Assembly: GCA_034670405.1 (NCBI GenBank)
Contig: JAXDDX010000012.1
Location: forward strand, 1,211,501 to 1,275,500
Direction: 5' to 3'
Source: Hoplostethus atlanticus
Lineage: Eukaryota > Chordata > Actinopteri > Trachichthyiformes > Trachichthyidae
Length of the DNA stretch: 64,000 bases
Below the pieces are notes generated by a model. That model worked only from the letters and a program-made list of their open reading frames with translations, was not told the origin of the DNA and searched no databases. This document shows, in pieces, positions 1 to 14,600 of this stretch (positions are counted from its first letter, which is position 1; each line of letters starts with the position of its first letter). Made by a program: the position numbers and the translations under genes.

Positions 1-949
1 GTACATATACATGTCTCAAAATAATCCATCGCCACGAGACATACAAAAAGCGCCTGTGGAAATAACGACTTTCTGTTTACAGCTTACAAGTGTGAACGCT
101 AAAGGATTACAAGGTCTGGCCTAAATATACATGCCGTGAGAAAAAACATGGAGAACATGACTGCTGGATGATTGGATTAGATGTAAAACACACTGTGTTG
201 AGTCTACCACAGTTTGTGGCTTTATTTTGTCAAAACATGTTTTTATTGCACCCCTGGTTTTCCCTCCCACACAAATCTATAACTCTCATACAATGGCATT
301 AACGGCCAACTAACAATGTGCACCCAAACGTAAAATTGTATTTGTGTCTGTTGTTAATGAAGAAGTCCATTACAGTCTTGTAAAAGCAATGCAATTCAGA
401 TTGGGGCTATGCAATGTTCTGCAGTATTGAGGTTGAGGGTAAATACACACAGAATAAGAAAAAACAGACTGCTCTGGACTGTATGTTCACTGTGTTTTCC
501 CAGTCATGAAGTCTTGGACAGGGTTGGCCTAAGGTATGTTCCTCTGACCAGCTTAAGCCCTGACAGTGACCACAGAGCTACAGTAAAACACTGGGAATTA
601 AACCACAACCGTATTTAACACAGCAGGTACAATAAACAAAGCTTTTAAAATCTGTCATTAAGCTGGGGATGAAAGAGAAACCTACCTGTATAATTACATT
701 ATACAGATTTCTTTAAATACCAGCCATGACAGGTTAATGATACTGTCTTTGGATCCCAGAATTGCTGTCATCCCTTGTCATAACATATGACATCACTACA
801 CAGCCAGGAATATGTATTTGGACCAAATTCAGCAATGACAATGGGTAAGCCACTAATCACCTTTTAAGGGACTGTCTACCTTGTGAAAACACTGCACTGT
901 AAATGCGTTCTGTAGCAGAAGGTAAACCTCAAAGATCAAAGACACTTAC
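1..949 (-). other. ODAD2 intron (partial)
   Basis: No armadillo-repeat exon could be found here in any minus frame, although the next ODAD2 exon is expected to encode a conserved IIDRLDGVRLLW-like stretch. The sequence is AT-rich, unique-looking intron. Confidence 0.8.
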
Positions 950-1011
950 ACCATGTTATCTATATCTGTAGCACAGGCACCCACTGCCTTGGTCACATTC
1001 ACAAGCAGCGC
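950..1011 (-). CDS. odad2: ODAD2 coding exon 16 (residues 835-855), last exon in window
   Basis: The acceptor is ttcatctag|GCG. It encodes [20 protein letters not shown]. Two donors are possible, ATG|gtgtaa or ATGGT|gtaagt. The second fits the consensus better and would give Val at the junction. Human continues MIIDRLDGVRLLWSLL; that exon is not found in the remaining bases of the window. Confidence 0.9.
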
Positions 1012-4000
1012 CTAGATGAATGAAAGAAAGTAAGAGCACATGCATGAATGATTATATGAACGAATGAAAAACAAACAGGTCTTCAATAGGAGATTTTCCC
1101 TTGTGCAGCCAGAGATAATTCAACATGCCTGGTTGGTTCCAGTGAGCAGGTTGACCAGTGGCTGGATGCCTCCACTCCTGCGGATGGTGGCCCTGTTGGT
1201 GGGTACCTGGGCGCATTCCCCCAGGGCTCCCACCACATTGACCAGCACTTCCTCAGGCTGCTCAGTTAGCAGGCCAACCAGGGTCTCCAGGGCTTTGTAC
1301 TCCTGAAACCTTTGGGGCGGAAAGAGGGAGAGGCTTAGCATTATACAAGATCATTAGTCATGTCATGGCACCATATTAGCTATGTAATGCACCTGACAAG
1401 TGCCAAAGGGAAACGCACTTGAGTTACATGAGAGGGAATTGACAAAGACTGTATGAAGAAGAAACAATGAACAAGAAACAAAATGACAGATAGCAGCTAC
1501 AGTGCAGGTATTGGTATCGTCTTTGCCTTTGGCTGACCAGGGTACAGATCACTTAACCCAGTAGTAGAGGCAGTTTTCCCACGGCTGCTCACAGCTGCCC
1601 CATGCATGTACTTCATGACTGAAGCTTTGCTGCGGTTTGGAAAAGTTCACTCCTTGTTTTGCTGTGATCTAGCGTTGTTTGCCAGTGCTATAGAGTGGTA
1701 AACTATAGTAAACATTTAAGAGGGATATAATGTGGTTGCAGTAAGCCTCAACAAACCTCTGATGTACAGTTAAGTTGTACAACTGTTTTTATTCACAGTT
1801 ACGGTTGCTGGCCACATAGTCTGTAGGCTATTGTAGATGGCCAAGGTCATTTGGTTTTGGTCAGGGTCCACCGAAACAGCCTATTCTTGCAAGTGAAAAC
1901 ACTGCTAATGAACAGAGAAGCTGCCAAAGTTAACTTCAGTGAAATATACCAAAGGGAAAAACAATGGTTTTCCTATGCCATCACTGTGTAAGTGTCATCT
2001 GCAGTGGACTGCAGTAGAATTAACTTGTAATCACAGACATAACTTTTGATAAATGAACGGCAAGCCATGTCTATTTTTGTTAAACCAATCCCAACTCGCG
2101 TAATTACGTGATGGCAAGAGTAACATTACACAAAGCTGCCTGAAGCGGCTTCTACTGCAAACACTGGGCTCCACACAACTGGAAGCTTTATTAAAGCCTG
2201 TCAGAAGACACAAGAACCACAGTGAGGCTTCTGTGCACCAGATTGTTTTGATTGATTGTCTTCCTTTTCCTTCTCTCATTCATCTGCTACAGTAACAGAT
2301 TCAACTGGTGGTGCAGAACGTTTTAATGCTACCTTTTATACCAACTAGGAATTTTAGGAAGGCCCAAGTGAAAGAAACACATCATTTCAGGGACCCTGAG
2401 AGGAAACCATCCAGGGAGCTCAGTGATGACCATAAAGGGATAGAGTCTTTCACACTGACGGATACATTAGCAACCTCAAGTTTAACAGACAGATTGACTT
2501 GTTCCAACTGAAATGGAACAGCAGAGCAGTGAACAACTCTGAGCAGAGAACTTTAGACAGAAAGTTCAGTAAGGAGAAGATAGGCAATTATGGTTTGCTC
2601 ATCATAGGGCTGGAACAGAGGTAAGATGGAGTGGTAGTCAGTAATTGGAAGCAAACCCCACAATCTTGACCCCAACTTTATTGTGCTGGCAAATACAGTC
2701 CAAGACTTGGCAGTCGTGACTTTCCATTGCAAAGTTATTCCCTCACTCTTTTGTTAAGGCTTTTTGTGCAACATTTGTATGTGTCCATAACACCTCAGTA
2801 TACAGGTTCAAGGGCCCACATATCAATGCATCCATAAATCTGCTTTGCACATATTAATGTTTCAATGTTTCCCAGCAGGGCTTTTACAAAGGCTTTTCCC
2901 CAGTACATATAACCTTCACCCAGGCAGAGCCCAATCTGTAACATTGAAAGTCTCGTGACAAAACACAAGCTGTGGACGTTAAGACGATGTGTGCTTTAAA
3001 CAAACACCACTTAAGTTATGAATGTAATTATATTTCTAGGCATCAATCATCTCTCATTTTGATGCATCATTAATCAGGCAAATGGCTAACACATGCTGCT
3101 GCTAGTCTGAGTGGAGGTCTCCCTCCCCACCTCTATACTGTCCAGACCATGTAAAACATCACTCAGTTTGCAGTGGGTCACAAGGTCTGTTTCAGTTGTC
3201 CATGTAGTTCAAGAAAAAAATTGAAAAAATGATCTCTCTCCCTCTCATTACTGTTGTAGTAAAATATATTCCAAAATGATTTTCATTTCGGCACACCACG
3301 CGGCATATGATTGATTCTGAAATGAGCGCACACCCCCGGGTAGCTCGCCACGAAACTCTGTTACCATTAGCAGCCTTTTCCTTTTGACAGTAATGGCTCA
3401 GTCATTTCAGTCCAAGCCTTCGCCTGACCTTGACATTTTTATAAGTGATTCAAATAACCCTGGCAGGGTACGAAAAAAATGCAGATCCACACGCAAATTT
3501 AATTGTGCATTGAAAACACTTGCTGTGCATCATGCTGGTTTCCTCCTGAAGAGGCAGCCAAATTCCACCCTCATTCACACCCAACAGCCCGCGTTGTCCA
3601 AAAAATAAAACGAAACACAACACACACAGGAAAGAAACTGCTGAATGCGCACACTGTATCCATGTTACGGTCCTTTCTCACTTAGATACCTTTGTTAAAT
3701 ATTACATTAACTATAATGAGAGTGAGGGCAACCTTCTTTGATGTTTGTAAGTGAAGTGTCACTAATTGTGGTTTACATGCGGTTAATGGTATCATTATCA
3801 TCATTCCTATTGTTATTATTATTATTATTATTACTATTTTGCGTAGCAACAGTGTTATGAGTAATTACGCTAGGGCACAGAGCCCATGCTGGGAGCAAGT
3901 GTAGCAAGGTGCCATATTACTTATGACCAGTGCAGTTAACTTGTTTTATCACCACGCCAAGCTGCAGTCAGAAGGGCTCCCAGTCTGTGCCATTTGTGAT

Positions 4001-7000
4001 GTTTTTATAGAGGCTTTATCCAACTCAAAACTAAGTATGATATGCAAGCTTGTTTAGAAGCCAGTGGTGGAGGAGTTTAAAAGGTTCATTTTGCACCGTG
4101 AAAATTTAAGAATTCTTTTGTTCATACAGTAATGTGTTGCCAGATGAGTCTTTTTAGAAACATTTCATCTACTGATCATCCTTCATGAACGTGGTCAAAA
4201 AGACAGTGATTTGTCAACATTGTTTTAAAGAGGGGTTATTGGCATGCCTGCGTAATGGAATCCTTACTTAATTGAATGTGGCAACAGACACTCAGTTCCA
4301 GTTGGGAGGATTTAACTTAGACTCTAAATGTAGGATATTATTCTGTCATTCATGATATATGAAGTGTAGAAAGACCCATGTGAGTGTAACTGTTATTTTT
4401 AGAATTCCACTGCAATTTGAATCATATACCATTTCTGAGTCAGAAGCAAAACATTTCCACACAATCTTTAAATCTCCAAAAACACTCTTATCATAAAAAA
4501 TGATTAACAGACAATTTCTTATCAGTTTCTTGGCTCCATTGTAGAAAATAGGAATTGAATTTATTATGACGTTACGGTGGCATTAATTCAATGCATGTGG
4601 GTGATATCTTATGTCTCCAGCCTCACACTGAATGAGAAAATAAATACAGCTAAATCATTCTTTCATGGGAGCACCACTGGAAAGGTATTGGGCTGCCAGG
4701 GCACGGTCTCTGGGCATTATTTATTTTAGGGAAAATTACTGACTTAAAAAATCATCTGACACTAAAGTAAAAGCCAAGAACCATTCCAGAAATGTCACTG
4801 TTGAAGGAACTGGGCTAAATGACACTTAAATAAACGTCTGCCGTACATGACAAATGATTAAAGGCTCTGTCAGCTCGCGTTTTCTGACATTAGAAAATCG
4901 CCATCTCAAGGCTGATTCTTTCAGTATGCTTACTTCTTGTTCAATACTAACGGGGCACTGCCTTGACTAACACTTCACTGAAATCTATAAAATCAACACT
5001 TTTACTTCATCTTTTGCTAGCAGTGGAAAAGAGTGCATTCCACCGGCAAACACTCACAAAAAAGATCAGAGCTAATAGAATCCGTACAAAAACTTTACAT
5101 TTTGCCCAAATAATCACTTCAGCACAGACACAGCGTCGAAGGAGAGGGAGATATGACAGCAGCATGAGAGTGGAAAAAGTGACACAACTAGCATGTGAAC
5201 GAATGAGAGCCCCCATAAAAGCAGCACATGTGATGATTGCACGACGACCCTAATGCGCTCGAGAGTCGGCTGAACCCCTAAATGCTGTTGCAGGGCTTTT
5301 CAGAGAAAGCTGTAGCCACCTCTGCCATTACTGTATTCACACAAGACTGCTGCTAACCGCATCAACTTAGCAAGCAAACATATTTTCCAAATGTTACGGG
5401 CACATGTGGGTGAAATGCTTAATTGCCATTAACCCCCTTCTAAATTGAGGCTCATTAGATTGCTGTTCCTATGTAAGCCATTTGTCAAAGTTAGACTAAT
5501 CTGTTACCACTAATTACAAACACATAGTCATACATCTTAAAACATGGTTGCTGTTCCATACCAACTGTACGTTCAAAACAGAAACCCCTCACTAGCAGTA
5601 TTCGACATCCAAGTACGGTCCAATTAGCATGAATTTGTGTATGTTTGTTTGAGTGTTTATGCATGTGTGTATGTGTCCATGTGTGCACTCGTGTGTGTTA
5701 ATGAGAGGTAATAAGGTGAGATCCTGAACCCAGGCATACTTAGCCACATTCTCCACGCTGATGGAGCACTTCCAGATGGCCCCAGTGGTGGCGGCCAGGA
5801 GCTGCTTGTTGTCCGCCTTGCGCAGCAGCAAAACCAGAGGCTGCAGGCCCTCGTACTGACGCACCAGGTCGCGGGTTCGCTTGTCCTCTGCACACTGCAG
5901 GGCAAAAGAGAGTCAAAGTGTACATTAACTCCCTATACAGCCTGGGTCCAATTAGGAGACGTATGTTTTAGACTGTTTAATATCCTTGCTTCCATTTACG
6001 TTCATCTTTTACACAGACAGGGTTAGTGCAGACCCAGTGGAGATGCTGTATTTAGAGAGGAAAAAACAGCTACCTTGAAGATTGCACTGGCACAGTGCAT
6101 TTGAAGTTCATGGTTGTCACAGCTGAGGTTTTTGACCAAGTCCTCAATCATGCCCTCTGTCTGAATGGCAATCCTGTAGTTTCTCTTTAGCAGAAAGACA
6201 AAAACCAGCCCACATAAGCATCAATATATCAATATATAAATGTGCAGTATGTAAGCCCACATATTTGTTTTTTTAATATTTCACATATTTTTCACATCTG
6301 TTATTTATTGCATTTATCTTGATATTATTATACTTTTTTAATCTATTTGCATACTGGATCTTTCATATTTTTTGTATATTTTCATATCACACACGTTTTT
6401 CATTTATTTCTTCAGCAATCTCGGTACAGAAATCTAATTTTCACGTTGTAATTGGTGTTTGCGTTACGTTTATTATCTATTCTCTTTTAGAATCTATTTC
6501 TTTATTATTATTATATTTCATATAATCAGAGTTACAGGTTTTGATTGCACAATCCATGCCCAACAACCAGTAGTGGACAGCCTCACCTCTGAGGCACACT
6601 CCTGCAGGGTGCCCACCACAGGGATAAGCATGTTCTCGTGGGGGGACTTGAGCAGGCGTGCCAGCAGAGGGATGCCCCCAGCCTTACGGATGGCCTCCTT
6701 GTTCCTGGTACTCTTGCTGCAGCTCCACAGTGCCAGAGCACCACAGCGAGCCACCTCCACATCCCTCTCCTGTTCTGCAGTCAGTGTGGCCGAATCAGGG
6801 ACACAGTCCAGCAGCTCTACCTGATCACAGAGACAGATGAGCAGACTAACATGTGGATAAATGTGACGATAAATACACATACACAAACATGCATGCAGAC
6901 AAACAGGCAGACCACATTCATACACGCACAAGCAATAGCTCACATACATGCACGCACACATTCACACAAACTCAATGAACTTGACTCAAATTCAAGGACT

Positions 7001-8793
7001 CTGAAAATTTCACTGGCTGAACTGGGGTGATAATGGACGTTTCCAGATGAGAATAGCAAGTTGTTGGCTGTGATTAGAAGCGTAATTAAAATTCTATTAC
7101 TGCTGGGTCTGAAAGGATTAAAAAGCCAGATATGCTGGAAGTGGAAAGCCGTCAGGGCAGATGTTGATGTTAGGCTTGAAAAGCCTAGTGTGACGGTTTA
7201 TGGCCATCATTCAGTGTTCTAATCCATAGTTCCTGGCCAGTGAGACAGAGCAGGCAAAGCTATTACACACTGCACAGTTCAAAGGTGGTCTCGTAGCATA
7301 GCGTGAAATTAATCTCTCCTCCACGAGTGACTTGCACATGAGAACATCCGATTTGGGGCTGAGGAAAATATACAAGGCATGGGGGCTTTAATCACAGGTC
7401 CTTCAGTCAATAAACATGAATGCAGGTCGGGGGATGTCAGGGACATTCTATCTGTTTTACCCCTGGACCCACTGGTGTTTTCAGAGACTGGGTGAAAAGG
7501 GGATGGATGGGCCACTATCGGGCAACAGCTGTACAGTGTGATAGGGGCATGGATGGGTATATTTTTTGTATAATGCACTTTTGTATAGCCCTGTTGTGCT
7601 AAGCAGCACAACACTGTATATCTATTAAAAGATGAATCACTCAATAGTGAATAAATTACTCGCATTCCGGTCTACAAAAGTGGACACTTTCCCCTCCGAA
7701 TAGGCTAACATCAGTACAATGGCAACCAATCTGGTTCACATCTGGGAAAAAAAGTTGTTTTTCTCAAAAACGACTCCAAAACATAAATTCTAGCTCGGGG
7801 TAACAATACTTTCAGCTTGTGTGTAATTCAGTCCAAATCAGCTTTCAAAGTTAACAGCAACAGTAGGCCATATCTCATTTTTTCATTAATGCCAATTCAG
7901 TAAGAGCACGCTCTCGTCTGCATTTTTTCTCCTCCTGCGCTTCATGATGACAGTCCATAGAAATAGGGCCAGCTCTGCTTTATCATCCTCTCATGCTATA
8001 CCAACCTGAACAGTTTCACTGTGTTTTGACTCACCAGTCTCTTGATACCTCCGTACTGCCTGACAGTCCTCCTTGCTCTACGGAATTTGGCCACATTGGC
8101 GATGGTCTCTGCAGCCAGAGCCTTGAGGTCCTTGACCGGCGAGTCCAGAATCTTCACCATTGTCTGCAGGCCGCCCAGGTCAGCAATGGCCCGACGGATC
8201 TGAGAGTTCTGACTAATCTTCCTCAGGATCTTCAGAGACCCGATCTAATCACACAGACGCACCACACATCCTCATTCAATGATGTAATAATGAAAAATGA
8301 CATGAAAGTCTTGTGCCTCATGCAAACATGAGGTCTCCAACTGTATCGGGGGAGGACACTCATATCTAGTAGCCACATTCCCACTAAAAATAGACAGAAA
8401 ATGAAGCCTCAATAAGAGCAGGTTAAAAAGCACCCACACATGTCATTAGGTTTATTGGAGAATAATTGCTACCCTGTGTCTTTAAAGGCATGCTCCCTAC
8501 CCCCGCACTAGTGCTTCTCTAACTACAACACAGGCTGGCACACAGGGCTGGCTCTGTTCGGGCCTGCAGGCCATCCAGGTCCAGCTTTGGCACGGCTACT
8601 CACTTTGCATTTGATTTCTTCTGTATCCAGCAAGTTAATGAGGACTTCAAGGCCACCTACATCCCGGATGGCCAGTTGGCACGTCTCCTGCACTAAATTA
8701 AAGTCCCTCATGGCGCACAGAGCAATCACAGTGGCTGTCTGGTTGCCTCCCTGAAATAATAATGCCAAGCACGAATGAATGAAAACGGCAGAC

Positions 8794-8824
<31 letters not shown>

Positions 8825-10599
8825 GAGAATTAAACATTAAACAGACATTTGGAAAGGGGAATGAGGAGGATACAGACCTCCCTCCCCTGCTTTTCCCTTC
8901 GTTGTTTGCCTCCATTATACCACTCCTGCTGGGGTTGTTTTGTTTATACCGCAGCCTGGTAAGTGTTTAGCTTTGTGGTGGTAAACACTGATGGAAAGAA
9001 ACTATTTGCTAACGGAGCACTGTGTTCTGACTACATAGCCGAGGCCAGAAGCCATTAGACAATGACCTAAGATGAAAAAGAACACCATCAGCACTGAAAC
9101 CCTAAAACTAATAATGAGTTAGCATTTCAAAAAGAGAATCTGTTTTGACAGTTGCTATATACACACACAACATTTTAGACTCACGTCCCGACAATTAGCA
9201 ACTTAGTTACTACAACACTACTAAGTCAACAAGTGGTTTTGGGGGTAAAAAATCATCTGTTCTTCGATTTGAGTTAAAGCCCTTCCGTACACATGGGACA
9301 GGAAATTGAACCGATTAGGCTTTATTGGCTCTTAACTGCAATGTGTGCACTAAAAAAAAAAATGAAACAATGCAGAGATTTAAAATAGGGTATATGTGGT
9401 CAACCCCTTGACATGTGCTGTAGTGGCGCTGATTCTGACTCTACTTGCTGCTCTCTTGCTCTCGCTAAATTTAGTGTCCAAATGCATGTTGTCGTTTTCC
9501 CGGATCCTCCTCACACGGTGTAGATCCACATAAAGTTGACAGCATCATGGCAGAGAACATAACAATCTTAAGGTTAGGTCATGGAGATATTCAAAGTACT
9601 GTTTGGACAGCAATAGCTTTTTTATAGTACTATATTTAGTCTCTATCAAACCTAGTTGCATAGCAAAGTTTGTTGACGTGTGATGGTTTTAATCACGAAA
9701 GGGGAAAAAAAAGAAAAACAGTAGTCAGAAGCAGAAGTTCATGGCAGTAGGTAGAAAATACAACAGAGCGCTGCTGTAATACTAGACGTGCTACATGGCT
9801 TTGATATGTGACACTGAAAAGTCCAGTCCAAAATCTCCTGGCAAGTGAACAATCAAATCTCATGTCTTTTATTTGCAGTGGTTTAAATGTGCCACAGATA
9901 GACTTTTAGTTGGGTGGATTCAAGGCCGCCTCTACCGCTTTAAGCTTTTATTAGTTGCACACTTGATAAACATTTCAGACTTCAGGACCATCCTAAGCAG
10001 ATGATTTCAACCAAACATAAGAATGTAACATGTCCTGCTATCAGCTATGCACATAAGTAGAAAATAGCGCGTCAATATATAGAAGGCTGGTAGAGTAATC
10101 TGTTGCATGCAGCTGTTGGAGGGGCCAGCTCATCAGCGTAGGCCTATACCACAATCTCAAGTGGCGTTTGATCATATCTCCCCCAAAAAGAAGTGCTCTG
10201 ACACACTGGGATAACGGGCACATGTGTTCCCCATATCATGACGCTAACCGAAATGTGAACCATTTGCCCATTAACAGCAGTGGATCTACTGCTTCCTTTG
10301 TCTCCTCCACTCTGACTCTTCAAAGGATTCGTCGGACGAGGTTCGTACCTCGTAAAAACAAAACAAAAAAAAAAGCTATGTTTAGGAGTGATAGCTGAGA
10401 GAACAGAAAACAGGTCATATGCTTCCATTTTTGTTAGCTTTGGTCTTGAAGTATTGTAGACATTCTTTAAAACATTGACAACATCTGACAATCTTTTATG
10501 GTGGAGGATCTTTGACTCTGCCTGAGCGTGATCGGGGCAGATGCTCAAAGTGGAACCAATTCAACCACGATTCAACCTCAGTATGAGAGTTTCTAGAAG

Positions 10600-10652
<53 letters not shown>

Positions 10653-11642
10653 GTGTAATATATCTGCACTGTCTGTGTGGGGATGTATTAACTTGAATTA
10701 GATACTGCACACCATGACCACGTGGCTTGGTGTTTCAATCATCAACATGCAATAATAATACTCAGTTGATTTTTATATGTCAAATATGGGGATAGGGGAA
10801 GCTTACAAAGCTGTAATGTGTTTCATCTAGGCCCTTTGAAATCCATGTGAAAATCTTCTGCTTCATAAACCCGAGAAAGGTTCTCCCTACCAGCAGGGTT
10901 CACCAATAACATATAGTAGTGATGAATGTCCTCATAAATTACACCAAAAGGAAGAAATTACCTTTAAATGAAGGCTCAAATCACTGAGGCAGGAAGGAAT
11001 GAGACAAGCAATGTCACTGTATATGACAACAATTGTTCCCAAATGACTTGATGTTATATTTTTGTCATATATTTTGTTATATTTTTAGTGCAAAAATATA
11101 ACAGCCTGAGAGACCCCATAAAGAGAATTTATACTAGTATCATTGTGGCGTTTGCTCAGTACTATATGGGTAGATAATAATCATTAATCAGCAGTTCAAC
11201 AATAATCCCTAATTGAAATGATGAAGACGCTTGTATAAATGATTCATCCTCTCGTCTGATGCAGTTATGGAATCAAAAATGGATTTGCAAGAGATTAAGC
11301 ACTTTGAAAGATTAAATTTCATCCATGGTGTGAACTTGATATCAGCCACTTAAAGATGCTTTACGCAGTTTGTCTCTTCCTTTACTGCAGGTGTCTCAGA
11401 CTCAGACCACTAAATAGCTGAAGCCGTCTCGCTACTCAATGGAGGTTTTATTCTAGCCTGGTTCCTTTGGAGCACCAGACTATATTGTGAAGCCACACGA
11501 CTGGCCTGCCTGCGCCACTCCAGGCCTATAAATCACAGCACTAACCATGCAGGAGCAGGGATGGGGTTAATAGGGCTGTCAATGATACCCTGTTGACCCC
11601 AGGCCCCTTCCTTCATGGTGGGACAGCGTGTGTTGTGCATGT

Positions 11643-11694
<52 letters not shown>

Positions 11695-14600
11695 CTTGTG
11701 TAGAGCCAGCGGGGGTGAATGTGCATGTTGAGTGTACATGCCCACATGCATATGAGTGTGTGTCTGCAACGGTGGACTGGTGACGGTGGACTCGGGCCAC
11801 TGCCTGCATGTGCTTCAAAGACCTTGGTGTAAAAAAGGCGTGCCAGGTCTTGGCAGACGTTGAGTCCTGGAGGATGCATGAGGTTTCATAGTTCTCTGCC
11901 GTCTAGAGCGACTCAGAGGGAAGGCTACTAATGAAAATAGCAAACCTGACTTCCTGCTCGATTATGGGCAAAGAAAAAGGAATGAGTGAATGATTACTGG
12001 TTGTTTCTTACTTAACATTTGATATAAGATCTCCCATAAAATACAACGTGATCACTTAACTAGCCCTGCTGTCTTACAATTACAGCAGTGCACACTGAGC
12101 AAACACAGTCAGGGAGGTCAGTGAGAGGGTTCTGTCAGGGAGGTTGAGAAGGTGCCTAACTTGCAAGAATGAAATTCTGCAACTATTCTCCAGATTATAC
12201 ATGTTATGAATGCATTACTGGGGTTTCAATGAAAGATTTAACTGAGTGTTGATTCTTGTGTTGGTTCTTGAAATAGCATCACTGATGCTTAACCACTTAC
12301 AGTATAATTAGCTACAAATTCAGCTCTGGTGAAAAAATGATCTGACACTGGCTCCTTTGCACCGCAGGCAGGATGAGTTTTACTGTAGCAATTAGGAGAA
12401 TGGTTCTCAGGAGAGACGAATGGACCAGTAGTACTGTGATTGCCCAGCAGAGGGGGAGCAACCTTAATAAGGGTTGAACACAATAACCATGTGAGTAAAG
12501 GACACAACTCAGTTTGCTAATCTAGGTTTACACTTCGTTCTCACCAAGGTGTACTTATATTCATACAAACACCATGATAAAGCTATGGGGAAAGGTTGCT
12601 ACTTTCTCCTTTTAATTTAAAAAGGTGTCAGATGAATCAGAATTGTATTGTGACTGTAAAAAATGAGACGGGGAAAGGCCATGTGGTCAATATAAAGGGA
12701 GAAAATTCTACACAAAATTCAAAACAATGCAAATTACACAATACAAAGTACACAACGATGACAATTTTATCTGCTAAAATATATCATAGTTTATATGATA
12801 TATATATGATTTATATATCAATGTTTTTAGCTGCAAGAATATGAAAATAGTATTGTGTTAAGAGATTTTTCACCTGCCATTGATCAAAAACAGCCGAGCA
12901 CACCAGCCTAACCGACAGCAGCTTTGGTGAAATGCTAAAATATGTGACATTGTTTAGCCTAGTTGTCAAATTTCCCATGTATAACTAAATCTCACTAATG
13001 AGACCGTTTGGCCCCGGCTAGTGAAACAACCCTACAGGAACATGTTATGCACGGTAATCACAAAGTATGTGGTATGGAAAATTAGCCCTATACATGCTCC
13101 TGTAGAGTACATCACAGTGAGAGCTCCCTTCGAATTGCCTCTTCTGGCTGTGCCTTGTTTCCACACACACACACACAAAGCTGTACTGTAGCATTGGTAT
13201 AGATTGGGTTCAGGAGGGGGATTTATGTTAACACTTTTTTTTATGTCAATATGTCAATAGGCATAGACCTGTAGTCATACAGGTAAAACACTTTAGAATC
13301 ATAGGCAAATATCCTTACATAAATACAATTAAAAGACAAACCAGAGCATCCACGTGCCACATTATGAAAGTCTTAGACTATGTCTATAGTGTTGGGGAAA
13401 GAAAAAAAATCTTGTCCTAAAATAAAACAGATATTTAACTTGGCCCATGGTATGTTTCAGCTTCTGATGGTAATGATATTATAAAATGACTACTGGACAA
13501 ACCCCATAAATAACTGCGCTGTGTGGTTTCCAGACAGATAGAAGGCTGGGACATGTTGGTTACTGCAGCGCTGCATCTTTTAAGGCAGGAACACACGCAA
13601 CCCTACAGCTCACGCCACAATCCCACTGAAAAGTATAAAATATACAAACCAATGAGGTTTCTTTATCTAAAATTGCCTCTTTCATATCATTTACATCTTC
13701 TCCTTCCTTTTTGGAAAGGAGTAGCAGCCTGCTTTTAGAGTGGGAATTTCCTTCCATTATATTCTATTTTGTTAAGCTAAAAATATCTACCTAGAGCTGA
13801 ACTTTGCAGCGCTGTTTTCTATACAACATTTACTTGGTTGCCCTGTGAATGATCTTCTTACAAACCAAACCACAAAACTTAGTAATATCTAATAATCCTA
13901 TTCGTGAATTCATAAAAAAAAGATACTGTAACGTAGACCATTTTTCCACACTGAAATGACATTAGCTCATTTAATTTTCTCCTTTAAAATTGAAAGCACT
14001 TGTGCTGGGGCTGCAACATGTAGCTAAACAGAATCCTGTCAAAATAGAGTGAATGCAGTAAGTTCTATTACGTTCTAGGTAAATGATATTGTCCAGATAA
14101 ATGGACGGGTATTCACTGAGTGAGGAGGACGAGCTCTGAAGTCAAGTAGTCGGAGGCGATCCCAGTCAGTCTGGGTCATTGCCGTTTCTGTCCTCTTTTC
14201 TTTTCCTCCCGTGTTTTGACACATTAATATTCACCATATGCCCTGTCAGACCTATCACAGGCGCGCTTCGTTTTTATGCTTCTGCGGTGTGGGCAAACAG
14301 AGCGTACAGCTGCTGCCGTCAGACAGCTCTTTCCCCTGTGCCTTGGCTCACATGTGCAACCAAACAGGCCTGTGTCAGAAACCAGGAATCCATAAGCCGG
14401 GCCAACCACTTCAATAAGCATCCTCCTATAAAGCATTGCTTTAACTGGGAGCACTCAATAGGTTATTTCATCTGATGTCCCCTTTTGTGGTGACTGGCAA
14501 CTTGATGTAATATCATTGAGACAAAACAGGCAGGTGGAATTATGTTATTTTCAATGCCACTGTGTGCTGTTGTACAGCTGAGTTCTACATTTATGACTAC

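Noticed and set aside
1-949. Terminal ODAD2 exons
   Set aside because: No armadillo-repeat coding sequence could be read in any minus frame; the remaining exons must lie outside the window.
11533-11879. Three overlapping minus-strand frames with Thr-His runs
   Set aside because: They are translations of the (TG)n array at 11647-11692.
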